A DNA stretch of 64,000 nucleotides, from NCBI GenBank assembly GCA_013150955.1, contig JAADJD010000020.1, positions 142,066 through 206,065 of the forward strand. Reading direction: 5' to 3'. The translations under genes were made by a program, and so were the position numbers. Each line of letters opens with the position of its first letter. The stretch's first letter is position 1. Below are positions 10,177 to 22,100 of the stretch, one piece after another. The stretch is from Calditrichota bacterium. GTDB taxonomy: Bacteria; Calditrichota; Calditrichia; RBG-13-44-9; J042. The notes under the pieces were generated by a model. The model was not told the origin of the DNA and did no database searches. It worked only from the letters and a program-made list of their open reading frames with translations.

Positions 10177-11348
10177 AACCATTGCTGGAAGTGGAAAATC
10201 TGACCGTGGCCATTCAGCGGCAAAACCAGTTGTTGTATCCCGCTTACCGGGTACAATTCGAGGTGGAGGTAGGGGAATTCGTGGGCATTGTAGGCGAATC
10301 CGGTTCGGGAAAAACGGTGACGATTTTATCCCTGTTAGGACTGGAGAATTTTTATCCCGGCGTGATAGGTGGGCAGGTGCGGTTTCGGTTCCGGGATGGC
10401 GAGGTGTCCATTCTGGATCGCCTGGACGACTTTGTGCGCTTCCAGAACGGAATGCCCCATAAGAACGTCATTGGCTGGCGACGTTCCATCCACCGAATAT
10501 CCCGCAATTTACTGGGACGCAAAGTAGCGATCATTTTACAGGACAGCCAGAAGACCCTGAATCCATTCTTAAAAATTCACCAGCACCTGCGGGAAATGAT
10601 TTTGCATAATGTGGAAACCGCCCGGCAACCGCAAAATCCACCGGGCAGACCTCTATCGCTCATGTCATTTGTCCGGCGGCAACAACCGGCATTCGACACT
10701 CCGGTAAGCCCGGTCGCCCTGGATGCGGTGCAGGAGGAGGCCATACGGTTGTTAAGAAGGGTGCAGTTCCGGGAACCGATGCGGGTGATGAATGCTTATC
10801 CCCATGAATTGAGCGGAGGTATGTGCCAGCGAATTTCCATTGCGCTGGCGCTGGCCACCCGACCGGAATTTCTGGTGCTGGACGAACCGACCACGGGTCT
10901 GGACGTCACTCTGCAGGCTTCCTTAACCGATTTGCTTTTCGAAATCCGTCAACGGGAAAGCATGAGCGGCATTGTGATTTCCCATGACCTGCCATTCATT
11001 TCGCGGATTACCGATCGCGTGGTGGTCATGTTTTCTGGAGAAATCTGGGAAATTGGCCCGGTAAAGGAAATCATGCATCCGGAATTTCCCTGGAAGCACC
11101 CCTATACCCGGTTTCTCCTGCAGAGTGCCACCTCACATCAGGGCGCCAGGAATGGCGTGTTTGTCCCCCGGCTGGAGCAGCGAAAGCGCAAGGGCTGCAT
11201 TTTGCGTGCGGAATGTCCCCTGTATCGGCAGGTGAAGAAAGCCGCATTTCGGAAGAAGTGCGACACCCGCTGGCCAGAGTTTTTTCAGGTGTACCCCAGG
11301 CATCACATCCGTTGTTGGGCGTTTGAAAATGAAGGGAGCGTGAAATGA
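10173..11348 (+). CDS. Peptide ABC transporter ATPase (DppD-like)
   Basis: Walker A GESGSGKT, signature LSGGMCQR, Walker B FLVLDEPTTGLD, C-terminal Cys-containing oligo_HPY-like region; true start ATG 10173. Confidence 0.93.
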   Translation: MKPLLEVENLTVAIQRQNQLLYPAYRVQFEVEVGEFVGIVGESGSGKTVTILSLLGLENFYPGVIGGQVRFRFRDGEVSILDRLDDFVRFQNGMPHKNVIGWRRSIHRISRNLLGRKVAIILQDSQKTLNPFLKIHQHLREMILHNVETARQPQNPPGRPLSLMSFVRRQQPAFDTPVSPVALDAVQEEAIRLLRRVQFREPMRVMNAYPHELSGGMCQRISIALALATRPEFLVLDEPTTGLDVTLQASLTDLLFEIRQRESMSGIVISHDLPFISRITDRVVVMFSGEIWEIGPVKEIMHPEFPWKHPYTRFLLQSATSHQGARNGVFVPRLEQRKRKGCILRAECPLYRQVKKAAFRKKCDTRWPEFFQVYPRHHIRCWAFENEGSVK

Positions 11349-12376
11349 TCGACATTCTGGAAGTTCGGGATTTACGGAAGGATTTCTATTTAAAAGAACG
11401 CGTGGGGTGGCGGAAACGGAAACGGGTGATTCCGGCCCTGCGCGGCGTGTCGTTTACCGTTCGCCGGGGCGAGATTCTGGGAATCGTTGGAGAAAGCGGC
11501 TGTGGAAAAACCACGCTGGGGAAGCTGTTGGTACGCCTGCTGGAACCCAGCAGCGGGGACATTCTGCTAAAAGGGCGCCGCGTCACCGCAATGCCGCAGA
11601 GTCAATTCCGAAAATATCGGCGCATCATCCAGATGGTCTTCCAGAATCCTTACGCCAGTTTGAATCCCGCCATGAACATTCAAAAGCATTTTGAAGAGGT
11701 GATTGCGTTAACCGGTAAGGTGCGCCCACAGCAATTCCAATCGCGAATTTACGCCCTGCTAAAACAGGTGCATTTGCAACCCTCCGTTCTGACGCAATAT
11801 CCTCATCAACTGAGCGGGGGAGAATGCCGACGGGTGGGGCTGGCCCGCATTCTGGCCCTGGAACCCGAAATCCTTATCCTGGATGAACCGGTGGCATCCC
11901 TGGACATCTCCATTAAGGGATCCATCATTGATTTGTTACTGGAGCTTCAAAAAAAGAAGAACCTGACCTACATCTGGATTTCCCACGACATCGAGGTGAT
12001 CCAGCGCGTTTCCCATCGCATTCTGGTCATGTTTGCCGGGGAAATTGTGGAAATCTTCACCCCCAATCACGAAAGCCAGGAACATTTCAACCACCCGTAT
12101 ACGCGGGTGCTGATGGAAGCAGCTGCAAAGGTGCAGCGGCACCTGGGCCTCTGGACGCCCAATCCCGAACGTTACGAACGATTGTTCGAATCCCAATTAC
12201 CGGCAGATGCGCCCAATCAATGCATTTATCAACCCTATTGCGATCGCTTCATTCATGCCGGTTCCCCCAGCGTGTGTTGTTCGGTAAAGCCACCGTTACG
12301 GCACGTGGCCGATCAGCATTATGTGGCCTGTCATTTTCCCTGGAATGAAAAAGCGAGAGTGCGCAGTTATGCGTAA
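11345..12376 (+). CDS. Peptide ABC transporter ATPase (DppF-like)
   Basis: Walker A GESGCGKT, LSGGECRRVGLARILAL, Walker B ILILDEPVASLD. Confidence 0.94.
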   Translation: MIDILEVRDLRKDFYLKERVGWRKRKRVIPALRGVSFTVRRGEILGIVGESGCGKTTLGKLLVRLLEPSSGDILLKGRRVTAMPQSQFRKYRRIIQMVFQNPYASLNPAMNIQKHFEEVIALTGKVRPQQFQSRIYALLKQVHLQPSVLTQYPHQLSGGECRRVGLARILALEPEILILDEPVASLDISIKGSIIDLLLELQKKKNLTYIWISHDIEVIQRVSHRILVMFAGEIVEIFTPNHESQEHFNHPYTRVLMEAAAKVQRHLGLWTPNPERYERLFESQLPADAPNQCIYQPYCDRFIHAGSPSVCCSVKPPLRHVADQHYVACHFPWNEKARVRSYA

Positions 12377-14168
12377 GCATCTGTTGATATGGTTCATGAT
12401 GGGCATGTTGTTCTCTCTGGCAATTTCACAAACGCCAGGGGATTTAACCCGAAAACAGGAAACACGCCGTCAGATCCAGTTCCTGATCGAATTGAACAAT
12501 GCCTGTCAGTATTTCCAGAAGGGAAAACCGGACATGGCGATGCGCATTCTGGATCGCCTCTATCAACGATATCCGGACAATGAGCGCGTGAATTATTTAC
12601 TGTCCATTCTGTATTACCATTACCTTGGGGATCTGGTGGCTTACAAAGACTTTTTCAACCGGGCCTATCAGTTAAACCCCTCGTTAACCGATCCTCAGTT
12701 GCTGGATCAGGATGCCATCCGGAAGGTCTTTGCACCGCGGAATTTAAATGAGGCTTCGGTAAATTTACTGTTTGTATTGATCACTGTGGATGAGCGGATT
12801 CAACGCAAGTCATTCGATGAGGCGCGGATGGCTCTCCAAAGTGCCCGGCCTTACCTGCAAAAGGCCGATCCGGCCTACCTCAGCCGCTACCATCTTTATG
12901 CAGCCATCACCTATCAGAAACTGGATAGCCTGTTTCGAGCCGCCAAACATTATCTGGAGATTCAACCGCAACATCTGGAGGGCACCGACTTCCGCCGCTA
13001 CGAGGATCTAAAAAGCAGCATGGATCGATTCATCAAGAAGTTTCATACGGAATTTCGGTCGCCCAAGTACATGCTGTCCTATCTCCATCGATTGTATCGA
13101 AAACGGGAATACCGGCAAATCCTGGATCTGGTGGATTTGTTGTTACCTCGATTTCAGTTACCCAGCCGATATTACTGGCCATTGCAAATTTATCGGCTAA
13201 AAGCCTACGAGGGCTTGGGGGATATTCGCACCGGAATTCCTTTTTACAAGCGCCTGAAAGCCCTGATGGAGGAGCGGTTTGTCTGGGATCAGTTTGAGGA
13301 TGAAGTAAACCGCATCTGGGCGCGACTGAGTTTACTGGCCACCCAGCGCAAAATTGGCCGCCAGAGTGCCCGTGCGGATTCTCTGATGCTACGGGGACAG
13401 TATGCCAGCGGCAGGATGCTGTACGAGCAAATGCTGGATGAGAACCGGGAAGATCTGAGCATTGTGGGTTATTTGTATTACCAACTCTCTCGTGTTCATA
13501 CAGAATTGGGCCGATACCGCGATGCCCGCCGATATCTGGGGAAATCCCGCCGAAAGGAATTTAATGAAATCCTGCTGGACAGTTTAAGCAAATACATCGA
13601 TGCGGCCGAGGCGTTTGAAAAGGAATGGAATCGCACCCGGGAAAAAGTTGAAAAATACATTCGCGAAGGCAATTTGCAGCTGGCAAAAGGACTGGCTCTA
13701 ACCATGCTGGTCGATCCCCGTTTGCGTTATGGCCTGAAAGAGCCCACCCTGCTGCTGATGGCCGAAATCTATCGGAAAATGGGACGTATTTCCTGGGCAC
13801 AGGAGATGGTGCGGGCGGCCATTCCCTTCAGCATTCAGCCCGATTCCCTGCTGCGGATCGATTCCACACTGGCTGCGTATCGCCAGAAGAATTACATCAA
13901 TCACTGGCCGGAACGTACCCATGCGTATCAATCCCTGAAATTGCTCTATCGCAATAATGTTGAAATGCGGATTTATCCACTGGCCGACGCCGATATTGCC
14001 GGGGGTGCCGTTCCGCTTCAACCTATATTGGCGTTTTCCAATCAGGAAGTGGACATACGGGGTGGTCATGTTTATCTGGTGGAGTTTGATGAGGAGGTCT
14101 TCTGGCAAAAGGTGCTGGCAACCCTGGGGGTTATGGGGTTTGCCCAGTTTTACCTAACCTTTCGTTGA
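12369..14168 (+). CDS. Secreted TPR-repeat protein
   Basis: Signal peptide MRKHLLIWFMMGMLFSLAISQ; TPR-like repeats; 8-nt overlap with dppF-like gene. Confidence 0.7.
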   Translation: MRKHLLIWFMMGMLFSLAISQTPGDLTRKQETRRQIQFLIELNNACQYFQKGKPDMAMRILDRLYQRYPDNERVNYLLSILYYHYLGDLVAYKDFFNRAYQLNPSLTDPQLLDQDAIRKVFAPRNLNEASVNLLFVLITVDERIQRKSFDEARMALQSARPYLQKADPAYLSRYHLYAAITYQKLDSLFRAAKHYLEIQPQHLEGTDFRRYEDLKSSMDRFIKKFHTEFRSPKYMLSYLHRLYRKREYRQILDLVDLLLPRFQLPSRYYWPLQIYRLKAYEGLGDIRTGIPFYKRLKALMEERFVWDQFEDEVNRIWARLSLLATQRKIGRQSARADSLMLRGQYASGRMLYEQMLDENREDLSIVGYLYYQLSRVHTELGRYRDARRYLGKSRRKEFNEILLDSLSKYIDAAEAFEKEWNRTREKVEKYIREGNLQLAKGLALTMLVDPRLRYGLKEPTLLLMAEIYRKMGRISWAQEMVRAAIPFSIQPDSLLRIDSTLAAYRQKNYINHWPERTHAYQSLKLLYRNNVEMRIYPLADADIAGGAVPLQPILAFSNQEVDIRGGHVYLVEFDEEVFWQKVLATLGVMGFAQFYLTFR

Positions 14169-14185
14169 AAGGGAGGATGGAAGGG

Positions 14186-15118
14186 ATGAAACTCCGAATG
14201 GTTCTGGTTTTTGGCTGTATCCTGTTGGGGGTCTCCGTTGGATTGGCCCAGTTGAACCGCACGTTAATTCTCGATCGGGTTCGATCCTATTACAAGGCCA
14301 AGCAATTTTCCAGTGCGCTGGATGAAATCAAAAGGCTGCTGGTCTTTCAACCGGAAGATATCGAAGCCCGGTACTGGCAGACCCGTTTACTGATGGAGCG
14401 GCCTCAATTTCCCGAAGGCACCCAGTTCGATGCCATCCGGGATAATCTGGAGTTTCTGGCCCGGCAAATGGAAACCATGCCCCGACTGCGCAACGAAATC
14501 CAGGAGCTGCTCAGCCTGTACCGGAAGGACTTTGCCGAATTGACAATACGGATCACCAACGCCCCGGTCGTGGGATTTTACGTGGCCCGACTTCCCATGC
14601 GATTTCTTCCCCCCATCAAACTGTCTCCCCTGCAGCAGGCCCGTCTGGACGAAATTAATGCCTATCTGGAAAGTGAGGGGAAACTCTATTTTAATCAGAT
14701 TGAGAAACGGGATTCGGTGTATGTTTGCAAAATACGGGATTTCCCGGTGTTGCCCCAGAGAAGGCGTTCGGTAAAATATTCAGTGGCGATGTTCACCAAT
14801 CGCGATACACTGCACTTTGCTTTCAATCTTCGGAAAAAGGATCCGTTGATCGTGGAAATGAAGCATCTGGATGAGTTGTATTACCATCTCCCCGATGACT
14901 ATGCCGTGCTGCTATTCAAGCGCCATTTACGCATTCGGAATCATCGGCCAGGCCCCGGTTTTTTGTCGCGTAAGCTGGGTATTTATCAGGCCGTGTTGGT
15001 GCCACTCCATCCCACGGCCGAAGTGCAGATTGGTGAGGCTCTGGATTGGAAACGCAAAGCCATGTACTGGGGGGGACTGGCCACCGCCCTATGGCTATTG
15101 GTTCAAATGTCAAGATAG
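14186..15118 (+). CDS. Exported protein with N-terminal TPR-like unit, unknown function
   Basis: Signal peptide MKLRMVLVFGCILLGVSVGLAQ; ATG 14186 preferred over TTG 14165. Confidence 0.6.
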   Translation: MKLRMVLVFGCILLGVSVGLAQLNRTLILDRVRSYYKAKQFSSALDEIKRLLVFQPEDIEARYWQTRLLMERPQFPEGTQFDAIRDNLEFLARQMETMPRLRNEIQELLSLYRKDFAELTIRITNAPVVGFYVARLPMRFLPPIKLSPLQQARLDEINAYLESEGKLYFNQIEKRDSVYVCKIRDFPVLPQRRRSVKYSVAMFTNRDTLHFAFNLRKKDPLIVEMKHLDELYYHLPDDYAVLLFKRHLRIRNHRPGPGFLSRKLGIYQAVLVPLHPTAEVQIGEALDWKRKAMYWGGLATALWLLVQMSR

Positions 15119-15126
15119 GAGGGATT

Positions 15127-16323
15127 ATGCGGCGGACAATCTGGATTATCTTCATCTGCCTGGGTTGGATCATCAGTCTGGCTCAAAACGTACGCGTGGA
15201 GTGGCTCAAACAACTGGAAATTCCCCCGAAAAAGAATTGCCGCGTGCCCATATTTTCGCCGGATGGGAAATACCTGAGCTTTGAAATCCATGACAACGAA
15301 AATGCCTATCTGTATCTGTACGATATTGCCACGGATCGTTTTGTTCAACTGGGGAAAACCGAAGAAGCGGCGCAAACCGGCATGTTTGGTACCCTGACGC
15401 GAAGAGGCACCGAATTTACCGGCCACATCACCTGGTGGTACGATCGGGAAGAAGAATCACTGGTTTTCGATTTTGTCCACACCCCCACCTTTGGGCGGCG
15501 GGTGTTGTATCAGGGGTGGATCGATGAGGGCGAATCCATAGAAAAATTCCGTAATCGGGAATTTGATACCGATGTGTACGAGAAGTACGATCGCATGCGG
15601 GGAATTACCATTGTGCGATATCCAGGATTAAGCCATAAAAGCGTGAACGGCATCCCCTGGGTGGTATTTGCCGATAAACAGAGCCTGTATTTATTCAATC
15701 ATGGCCGTTACGATCTGCCTGTCAAAATTACCAGTCCCACAGGCCTGTGGGCCGATTTGATGGCCCAATTTTCCCCCGATGATCGGCGACTGGTCTTTAT
15801 CCGGGATTCCCGCGAAAATACCGATATTGGCCTCATTACCCTGCGTGCTACCTCTGCTGGACTATCCAAAATTAATGAGGAGTTGATCATCAGCGGGAAG
15901 GCGATTGAGGTCTCGCCGGCCTGGTCTCCCAATGGGCGCTGGATTGCTTATTTTTCCGATAAAGGCCATTCGCGAAACTTCAGCATCTGGATTTATGAGC
16001 TGGAAACCGGAAAGACCTATCCGGTGGTGGACAACGTGGAAGTGACCGAAGACCGGCGGCAAACCCCCACCTGGGTGGGCAACTACGGACTCATCTTTGT
16101 CCGACGGGATATTAAGAAAGGATATCCCATCATGTATTACGATCTGCAGACCCGACGGGAAATTCTGGTGCGCACGGGAACGGTGAACAATCTCAGTACC
16201 ACGGTGCATCAATTGTCCGGGCGGGAATTTTTGCTGGCATTTACCGCACGGGGGCAGGAAAACACCGAGCAGGAAGAGTACATCTGGACAAAATTATATC
16301 TGGCCAAGTTGATCATCGACTGA
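15127..16323 (+). CDS. Periplasmic TolB/PD40-type beta-propeller protein
   Basis: Repeated blade motifs: IFSPDGKYLSFE, QFSPDDRRLVFIRD, AWSPNGRWIAYFSD. Confidence 0.82.
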   Translation: MRRTIWIIFICLGWIISLAQNVRVEWLKQLEIPPKKNCRVPIFSPDGKYLSFEIHDNENAYLYLYDIATDRFVQLGKTEEAAQTGMFGTLTRRGTEFTGHITWWYDREEESLVFDFVHTPTFGRRVLYQGWIDEGESIEKFRNREFDTDVYEKYDRMRGITIVRYPGLSHKSVNGIPWVVFADKQSLYLFNHGRYDLPVKITSPTGLWADLMAQFSPDDRRLVFIRDSRENTDIGLITLRATSAGLSKINEELIISGKAIEVSPAWSPNGRWIAYFSDKGHSRNFSIWIYELETGKTYPVVDNVEVTEDRRQTPTWVGNYGLIFVRRDIKKGYPIMYYDLQTRREILVRTGTVNNLSTTVHQLSGREFLLAFTARGQENTEQEEYIWTKLYLAKLIID

Positions 16324-16345
16324 ACGGTAAAACAAGGGATAAACA

Positions 16346-18109
16346 ATGAAAACGAACGTCTTAATGCTAATTGCCGGCTTCCTTTTTGTGGTAAGATTGT
16401 CCCCTGCACAGGATTTTCAAATTCGACTGGCGGATGAATTCCAGGTACAGCCGTATTTGACGGGCGAAAAGAAAATTGAGATATTCGGGCAGGTGGTTGC
16501 CCTTTCTGAAGATGATTCGTTAACCCACATTCTTTACCGCTGGCATGCGCAAAAAAACTGGCAGGCCAGGAAGTTAGAAGGGGGCAAACCGGTAAAAAAA
16601 GAGTTTCGCTTTGAGGTAAACATCCCGGAAGAGGGCTGGAATATTCTGTACCTGAGTGCTCGCAGTAAATTGCGGAAAAATTACAAACAGGTGGTGGACT
16701 CCCTGGTGCTTTACACCGATTACCAGGCACCAACCCTGGCTCCCACGCCGGCGATTCTTACCCGCGGAATCGATTCCACCCAGCAGGTGTTCTGGAAGCT
16801 TACCATTTCTTTTACCGAGTTTCTGGCTCATTATAATCTGGAAAACTTTACGATTAAAAACCTGGTGACTTCGGAGAAGCTTCCCCTTTCTGGTGCCACA
16901 CCCGTTCCCGCGGCTAACAATCGGTTGCTGGTGTTGCGAATGGGCGATAAACACGGTGGGATACTGGAGAGCTGGGTGGAGGCGGGCGATTCGCTGCAGC
17001 TGGAAATCGAGACGGGTGGCGTTGCCGATCGGGTGGGGAACGTCAACAGCTCTTTACTGAGACGGGCCATACAGTTTATTGAAATGCAAATCGTGCAGGA
17101 AGTTCATCTGGCACAGGGGGCAATCAGTCCCAATGGGGATGGCCAGAACGACCGCCTGGAAGCCAGTTTCTTTGTCCGTTATCCGGGTTACGTGTGGGTA
17201 CAGATACTGAACGCCAGTGGTGATGTTATTTACCAGACTGCCACCCGGGTGGATCCTACCGATTCTCTGTACACCGCCGTGCGGGATAGCAGCCTGATTG
17301 AACAGCCCAATGGGAAAATGCAGTTTTACTGGCCGCCGGAAAATTACACGAAAAAAATTAAAGATGGAAAATATTACCTGGCCGTTGCGTCCCAGTTAAC
17401 CCCGGAACTGGGATCGTCGTCTTTCATTTTAAAACCGTTTTACGTGGATCGAAAGGCGCCAGAAATCGCGCGCATATCCCCGGTTTCCGGGCAAAAGCAA
17501 CACTTCATTACCCCTCAACCCCGATTTGAAATATTCACCCGCGTGGATACTACGCGGGAATCTCCCGTTGTACGCGTGGAAGGGATTATTGAAAAAGTTC
17601 GTGGAGTGGAATTTTACGAAACACTCCGGGTGCAGTTTGTTTACGACACGCTGGTTGGTGGATATGTGTTCGATTTCCGGAAGAAAGGATTACGCTGGCG
17701 ATCCGGCAATCGCAAATTGCAACTCTTGCTTTCCGACCTTGCAGGCAATGAAAGGATTTATGATCTGAAATATACCGTTGTTGCCGATACAACCGTCAAT
17801 GATGTCGCCGATCTGTACAACTATCCGAATCCGTTTAATCCCCGGCAGGGCGAGGTGACGGCGATCAGCTTTTACACCAATCTGGATAATGAACCATTAA
17901 ACCTCTACATCTACAATTTTACCGGGCAGCTGGTGTATTTTCGGAAAATACCGGCCTCCGAAATGACATTTTCCTCTCCCCGTCGCCTGTTGCTCTGGAA
18001 CGGACGGGACTTAAGCGGAAAAATTGTACCCAACGGGGTCTATTTCTGCCAGATCCAGATTGGACAGAAAAAAAGCAAGTTACTGAAAATTGCGGTTATA
18101 AATCACTAA
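16346..18109 (+). CDS. Secreted protein with FlgD-like/T9SS type A C-terminal sorting domain
   Basis: Signal peptide; C-terminus LYNYPNPFNPRQGEVTAISFYTNLDNEPLNLYIYNFTGQLV...PNGVYFCQIQ. Confidence 0.85.
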   Translation: MKTNVLMLIAGFLFVVRLSPAQDFQIRLADEFQVQPYLTGEKKIEIFGQVVALSEDDSLTHILYRWHAQKNWQARKLEGGKPVKKEFRFEVNIPEEGWNILYLSARSKLRKNYKQVVDSLVLYTDYQAPTLAPTPAILTRGIDSTQQVFWKLTISFTEFLAHYNLENFTIKNLVTSEKLPLSGATPVPAANNRLLVLRMGDKHGGILESWVEAGDSLQLEIETGGVADRVGNVNSSLLRRAIQFIEMQIVQEVHLAQGAISPNGDGQNDRLEASFFVRYPGYVWVQILNASGDVIYQTATRVDPTDSLYTAVRDSSLIEQPNGKMQFYWPPENYTKKIKDGKYYLAVASQLTPELGSSSFILKPFYVDRKAPEIARISPVSGQKQHFITPQPRFEIFTRVDTTRESPVVRVEGIIEKVRGVEFYETLRVQFVYDTLVGGYVFDFRKKGLRWRSGNRKLQLLLSDLAGNERIYDLKYTVVADTTVNDVADLYNYPNPFNPRQGEVTAISFYTNLDNEPLNLYIYNFTGQLVYFRKIPASEMTFSSPRRLLLWNGRDLSGKIVPNGVYFCQIQIGQKKSKLLKIAVINH

Positions 18110-18153
18110 AAATAGCGTTGCACGAATTGGAAAAACCATAGAGGATGACAGCA

Positions 18154-19125
18154 ATGAGACGGATGATCCTTGGGATGGGCATCGGGTTGATGCTGATTGT
18201 GCCATTGGCCGCCATCAGTCCCGGTTATTTGCTGGAACTTTCTCCGGATGCGTCCAGCCTGGCGCTGGCAGGTGCCACCCAGGCGCTGCCATCGGGAGCG
18301 CTGGATATCTTTATCAACCCCGCGTTAATCGAACAGGATGGCGGCCTGCGATTGGCTCTGAGCAATTTTGTGGAATATCGAAACTATCAGTACATGGCAC
18401 TTGGGGTCACCTTCCCCTTTCGAAAATATGGTACCATGGGGGTCGGCATTCTGGGATTGCACGTTCCCGGCATCCAACAGTACGATGCCCTGGGCATGTA
18501 TCTGGGGGAATTTTCCCATTACAACGCAGCGGTATTTTTAAGCTTCGCCCGTAAGATCCTGCCATGGCGGTTTGGGGTGAATCTTAAATTTTTACGCTCG
18601 GGCTTTCTGGGCCTGTCGAAAAATCGAGCCGGAAATGGGGTTGGAATGGATCTGGGTGTGCACTACGCGGTCTATCCCGGGGTTCAGCTGGGTGTGGTGT
18701 ATCGCCTGGCGTTTCGCGTGTTCTGGGGAGACGGGTATTCCGAAACGATCCCCAAAAGCCTGAATCTGGCCCTTTACTGGTCGCCCAAACTACTGGGAAG
18801 TCGGTTTCTGGGAAGTGTGCTGGGTATCCAGCAGGTGAAGGGTGAACCGGCCAAATTAAACCTGGGTATCCGTCTGGCGCCGTTTCGGGATGAAAACAAG
18901 CTGGAACGTCTGGTGATTTATGGGGGCATGGGAACCGTTAATATTGAAACGCGAAATTTGCAGATTGACCTGGCTGATTATTCTCGCGCCGAAGGGGTCT
19001 ACAGCACCGGGATAACCCTGAAAGTGGGCACGCCCGGTGCATTTGTGTTTGTGCTGGATTATTGTTTCTGGTGGCATCGGGTTTTAGGGAACCGCCACTT
19101 GTTAACCACAAAACTTGAATTTTAG
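18154..19125 (+). CDS. PorV/PorQ-like outer-membrane beta-barrel protein
   Basis: LELSPDASSLALAGATQALPSGALDIFINPALIEQ N-terminal signature; beta-strand-rich, ends in F. Confidence 0.7.
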   Translation: MRRMILGMGIGLMLIVPLAAISPGYLLELSPDASSLALAGATQALPSGALDIFINPALIEQDGGLRLALSNFVEYRNYQYMALGVTFPFRKYGTMGVGILGLHVPGIQQYDALGMYLGEFSHYNAAVFLSFARKILPWRFGVNLKFLRSGFLGLSKNRAGNGVGMDLGVHYAVYPGVQLGVVYRLAFRVFWGDGYSETIPKSLNLALYWSPKLLGSRFLGSVLGIQQVKGEPAKLNLGIRLAPFRDENKLERLVIYGGMGTVNIETRNLQIDLADYSRAEGVYSTGITLKVGTPGAFVFVLDYCFWWHRVLGNRHLLTTKLEF

Positions 19126-19127
19126 CC

Positions 19128-22100
19128 ATGAAAACAAAAAACATTGTGGGTTTCTTGTTTAGCATTCTTCTGGTAACCAGTCTGTTAGCGGAAACAACAC
19201 CGCGGGTGTTTGAGGCCATCCAGTTTGTGGATCACCGCGGTGAGCCGGTCAAGATTCATCAATATAGTCGGTGGGGGCCATATCTTTACCTGGTGTCGGA
19301 AAAGAACATTCTGTTTGAATTTAACCTCCACACCGGGGAGATGCACCGGATGATCCTTTCCGGAGCTCAGCTGGGTGCGGTAAGTGCCTTTGCCGCTTTA
19401 TCGCGCGAGAATTTCCTGTTTGCCATGGATAAAAAGTTGTTCAAATTGCGCGTTCCCGCATTTTACCTGAAAGGCCCCGAGTATCCCGTCAAGGATCAAA
19501 AAATCACCGCCATTGTCCCCGTCGATGAAGAACACGCCCTGATTTTGTATGAACGCTCCCTGATACTATACAATGTCCTTTCCGGTAAACACCGCGTGTT
19601 GTTACATCAGCAGAAGAAAGAGTATGGTCGGTTCCGGGGGCTGCGGGTCACAGCGGACGGGCACATCTGGGTGCTGGCGTTAAACGCCCTCCTGGAATTG
19701 AATCTCAGTGAATCCGGAAAATTCAATATCAAAAAGCATTCCTACTTTACGGCTCGGGATGTGACCCTGGATGCTAATGGGAATCTCTATATTCTCAGCA
19801 AAGAGGGATTACGGCAGGTTGGCCGTGAGGGAACACAGCGCTGGCCGACACCTGCCAATATCAAAGGCATTTTCGTGGATCCAGCAGGTGGAATCTGGGT
19901 TTATAGCGAGTCGAAAATATACCAGCTGGATGCCGGAAATTTCATTCACTTACCGTTACCCAAAAAAATTGCCAATGAAAAGATTCTGGGAATGGCGGGT
20001 GGGGACTGGAATGAGATATTTATTATTGGCCGGGAACATCTGTACTGTTTCCACGATATTCTTCAGCCGGATGATATTGCCACTCATCTGATCGAAAAAA
20101 TCAACCGGTTTTATACGCCGCGGGCATTGTGGTACTTTTGCCAGAGCGATATGCAACGCTTGCTGGAGTATTTGGACCGGTCGGATGATGAAGCCATCAA
20201 TCGGCGCATCCTGGCCACCATTCTACCCTCCCTTCCTCAATTGCAGCAAAAAACCGGCATGGACCTGGCCATTGAACCCCATATTCTTCGATTGTCTTCG
20301 CAACTGGAACGCAAAACGCTTTTAAAACGATTGAGCGAGCAGATGGGAATGGAAAACTGGGCGCGGGGCGTTTTTCTCCACAAAACCATTCTGAAGAACG
20401 AACGCAGTATAAAGGATAAAATTCGAACCGAATTCGAGGTCGCTCAGTTGTTTGCCCGCGATACCAGCAATTACCCACTGGCCCGGTATTTGATCGAGAA
20501 TCTCATTCGAAAATATGACAACATCATCTTTGAAGAAACCTTGAAAGATTCTCTTTATTTCCTGCTACTGAAATATTCCCGTGGTTTTCCTTTTACGCGG
20601 GATCCGGGGCTGGAACGCTACTGGAAGTATTTATTTGCGAATTCGACAGTTCCAGTGATCAGGGAATATGCCCGTCAGTATTTTTTCAAAAAACGGACCG
20701 ATGCCAAGTTTGAGATAGAGAGGGATTCGCTGGCACAATATCACATCTGGCGGCACGGGCAGACCATGCGCATGCTGGTACCGGTTGCCGAAGGGATCTG
20801 GTACCTGGATACGAATGGCCGCCTGCATTATCTGGACACGCGCAACGGTGTGATATCCTCTCCGAGGGCCCTAAAACGTTTACGCCTCGATCGGTTGCTG
20901 GCGGTTTCCGACAGGGTGCTGGGTATTACCAATCGCGGCCGATTGCTCCAATTGTCCCTGAAAGGAGCGCAGGACTTTCAACCGGCACCGCCTTTTCCGG
21001 TAAAGAATGCCTGGGTTGCCGGAGCCGATATTATCATCCTGGGTAAGCGAGGCAAACGCTGGTTGATCAGCAGTCTGGATGTGCGCGTGGGCTCCCGATG
21101 GAGCACCCCGGTCGAACTACCAATTGAACTGGCCGATCTGAGTTTCATTTATGTAAGCAAAATTACGGCGCAGGCATACTTGCTGGTAACCCGGACAAAA
21201 GCCTATCGATATGATGTTACCAGCCGTCAGGCACGTAGTATTCAGCTGCCGCCCCAAATTTTAACCATCTCTGATTGTGTTCTGGATGATCAGCGCGGGT
21301 TTTATTTTGCCACCAACAATGGGCTCTGGTATTATCGAGATCTGGATGGGAGCTGGAGTCACAAGTCGATAGAGGATGCGCTTCCGGAGACGGCCATCAG
21401 AAAATTAAGTTTTGATTACCGAAATGGGGTGCTGGCATTTGCTTCGGCAGATGTGGTGGGTATTCAGGACAGGTTCGGGTGGATGCTTTTCCGATTGCCG
21501 CCATTGAACGTAACCGCCTCTCCGCCATCCCATTTGCAATTTGATGCCCAATTGAATCTGTACGTGCTGCAGGAAACTCGCAGTGTGGTCTGGCAACGCA
21601 ATCTTAAATTGGATTTGAACAACATGGTGGCCCGGCTGATGGATGCGGAGGATTATTTCCATCAGCGCCGTGCCATCCCTCACTTTATCCAGCTACTGAA
21701 GCGGGCGGAACGCATTCAGGAATTGTCGGATTGGGCGTCCGTCTATCAGGCGCTGTTATACATTCGCATGAAAAAATACAAAGAGGCGGTGGAAATCTAT
21801 CAGTTAAAGCTGGGCGGAAGTCGGGCCCATTCTTCCGAATGGTTGAGTGATATGAATTTTCTTGTTCTGGTGGATCAGCTGTTCGATCAACAAAAGTGGG
21901 AAACGGTTCTGGATGTGAGCAAAACGTTGTTTCCTTACCTTCGGGATCAGGCGGTACGGTCTTTAAGCCGGGAATATTATTTGAAAAAAATGAGGGAGGG
22001 AGGGCCCCGGCAGTTCACTCGAGACAAACTGGAACTGGCACTCTGGCTACGGGAAACCACTGAGGATGCATCGTTTTCCAGAAAGCTGGAGTACGAGATC

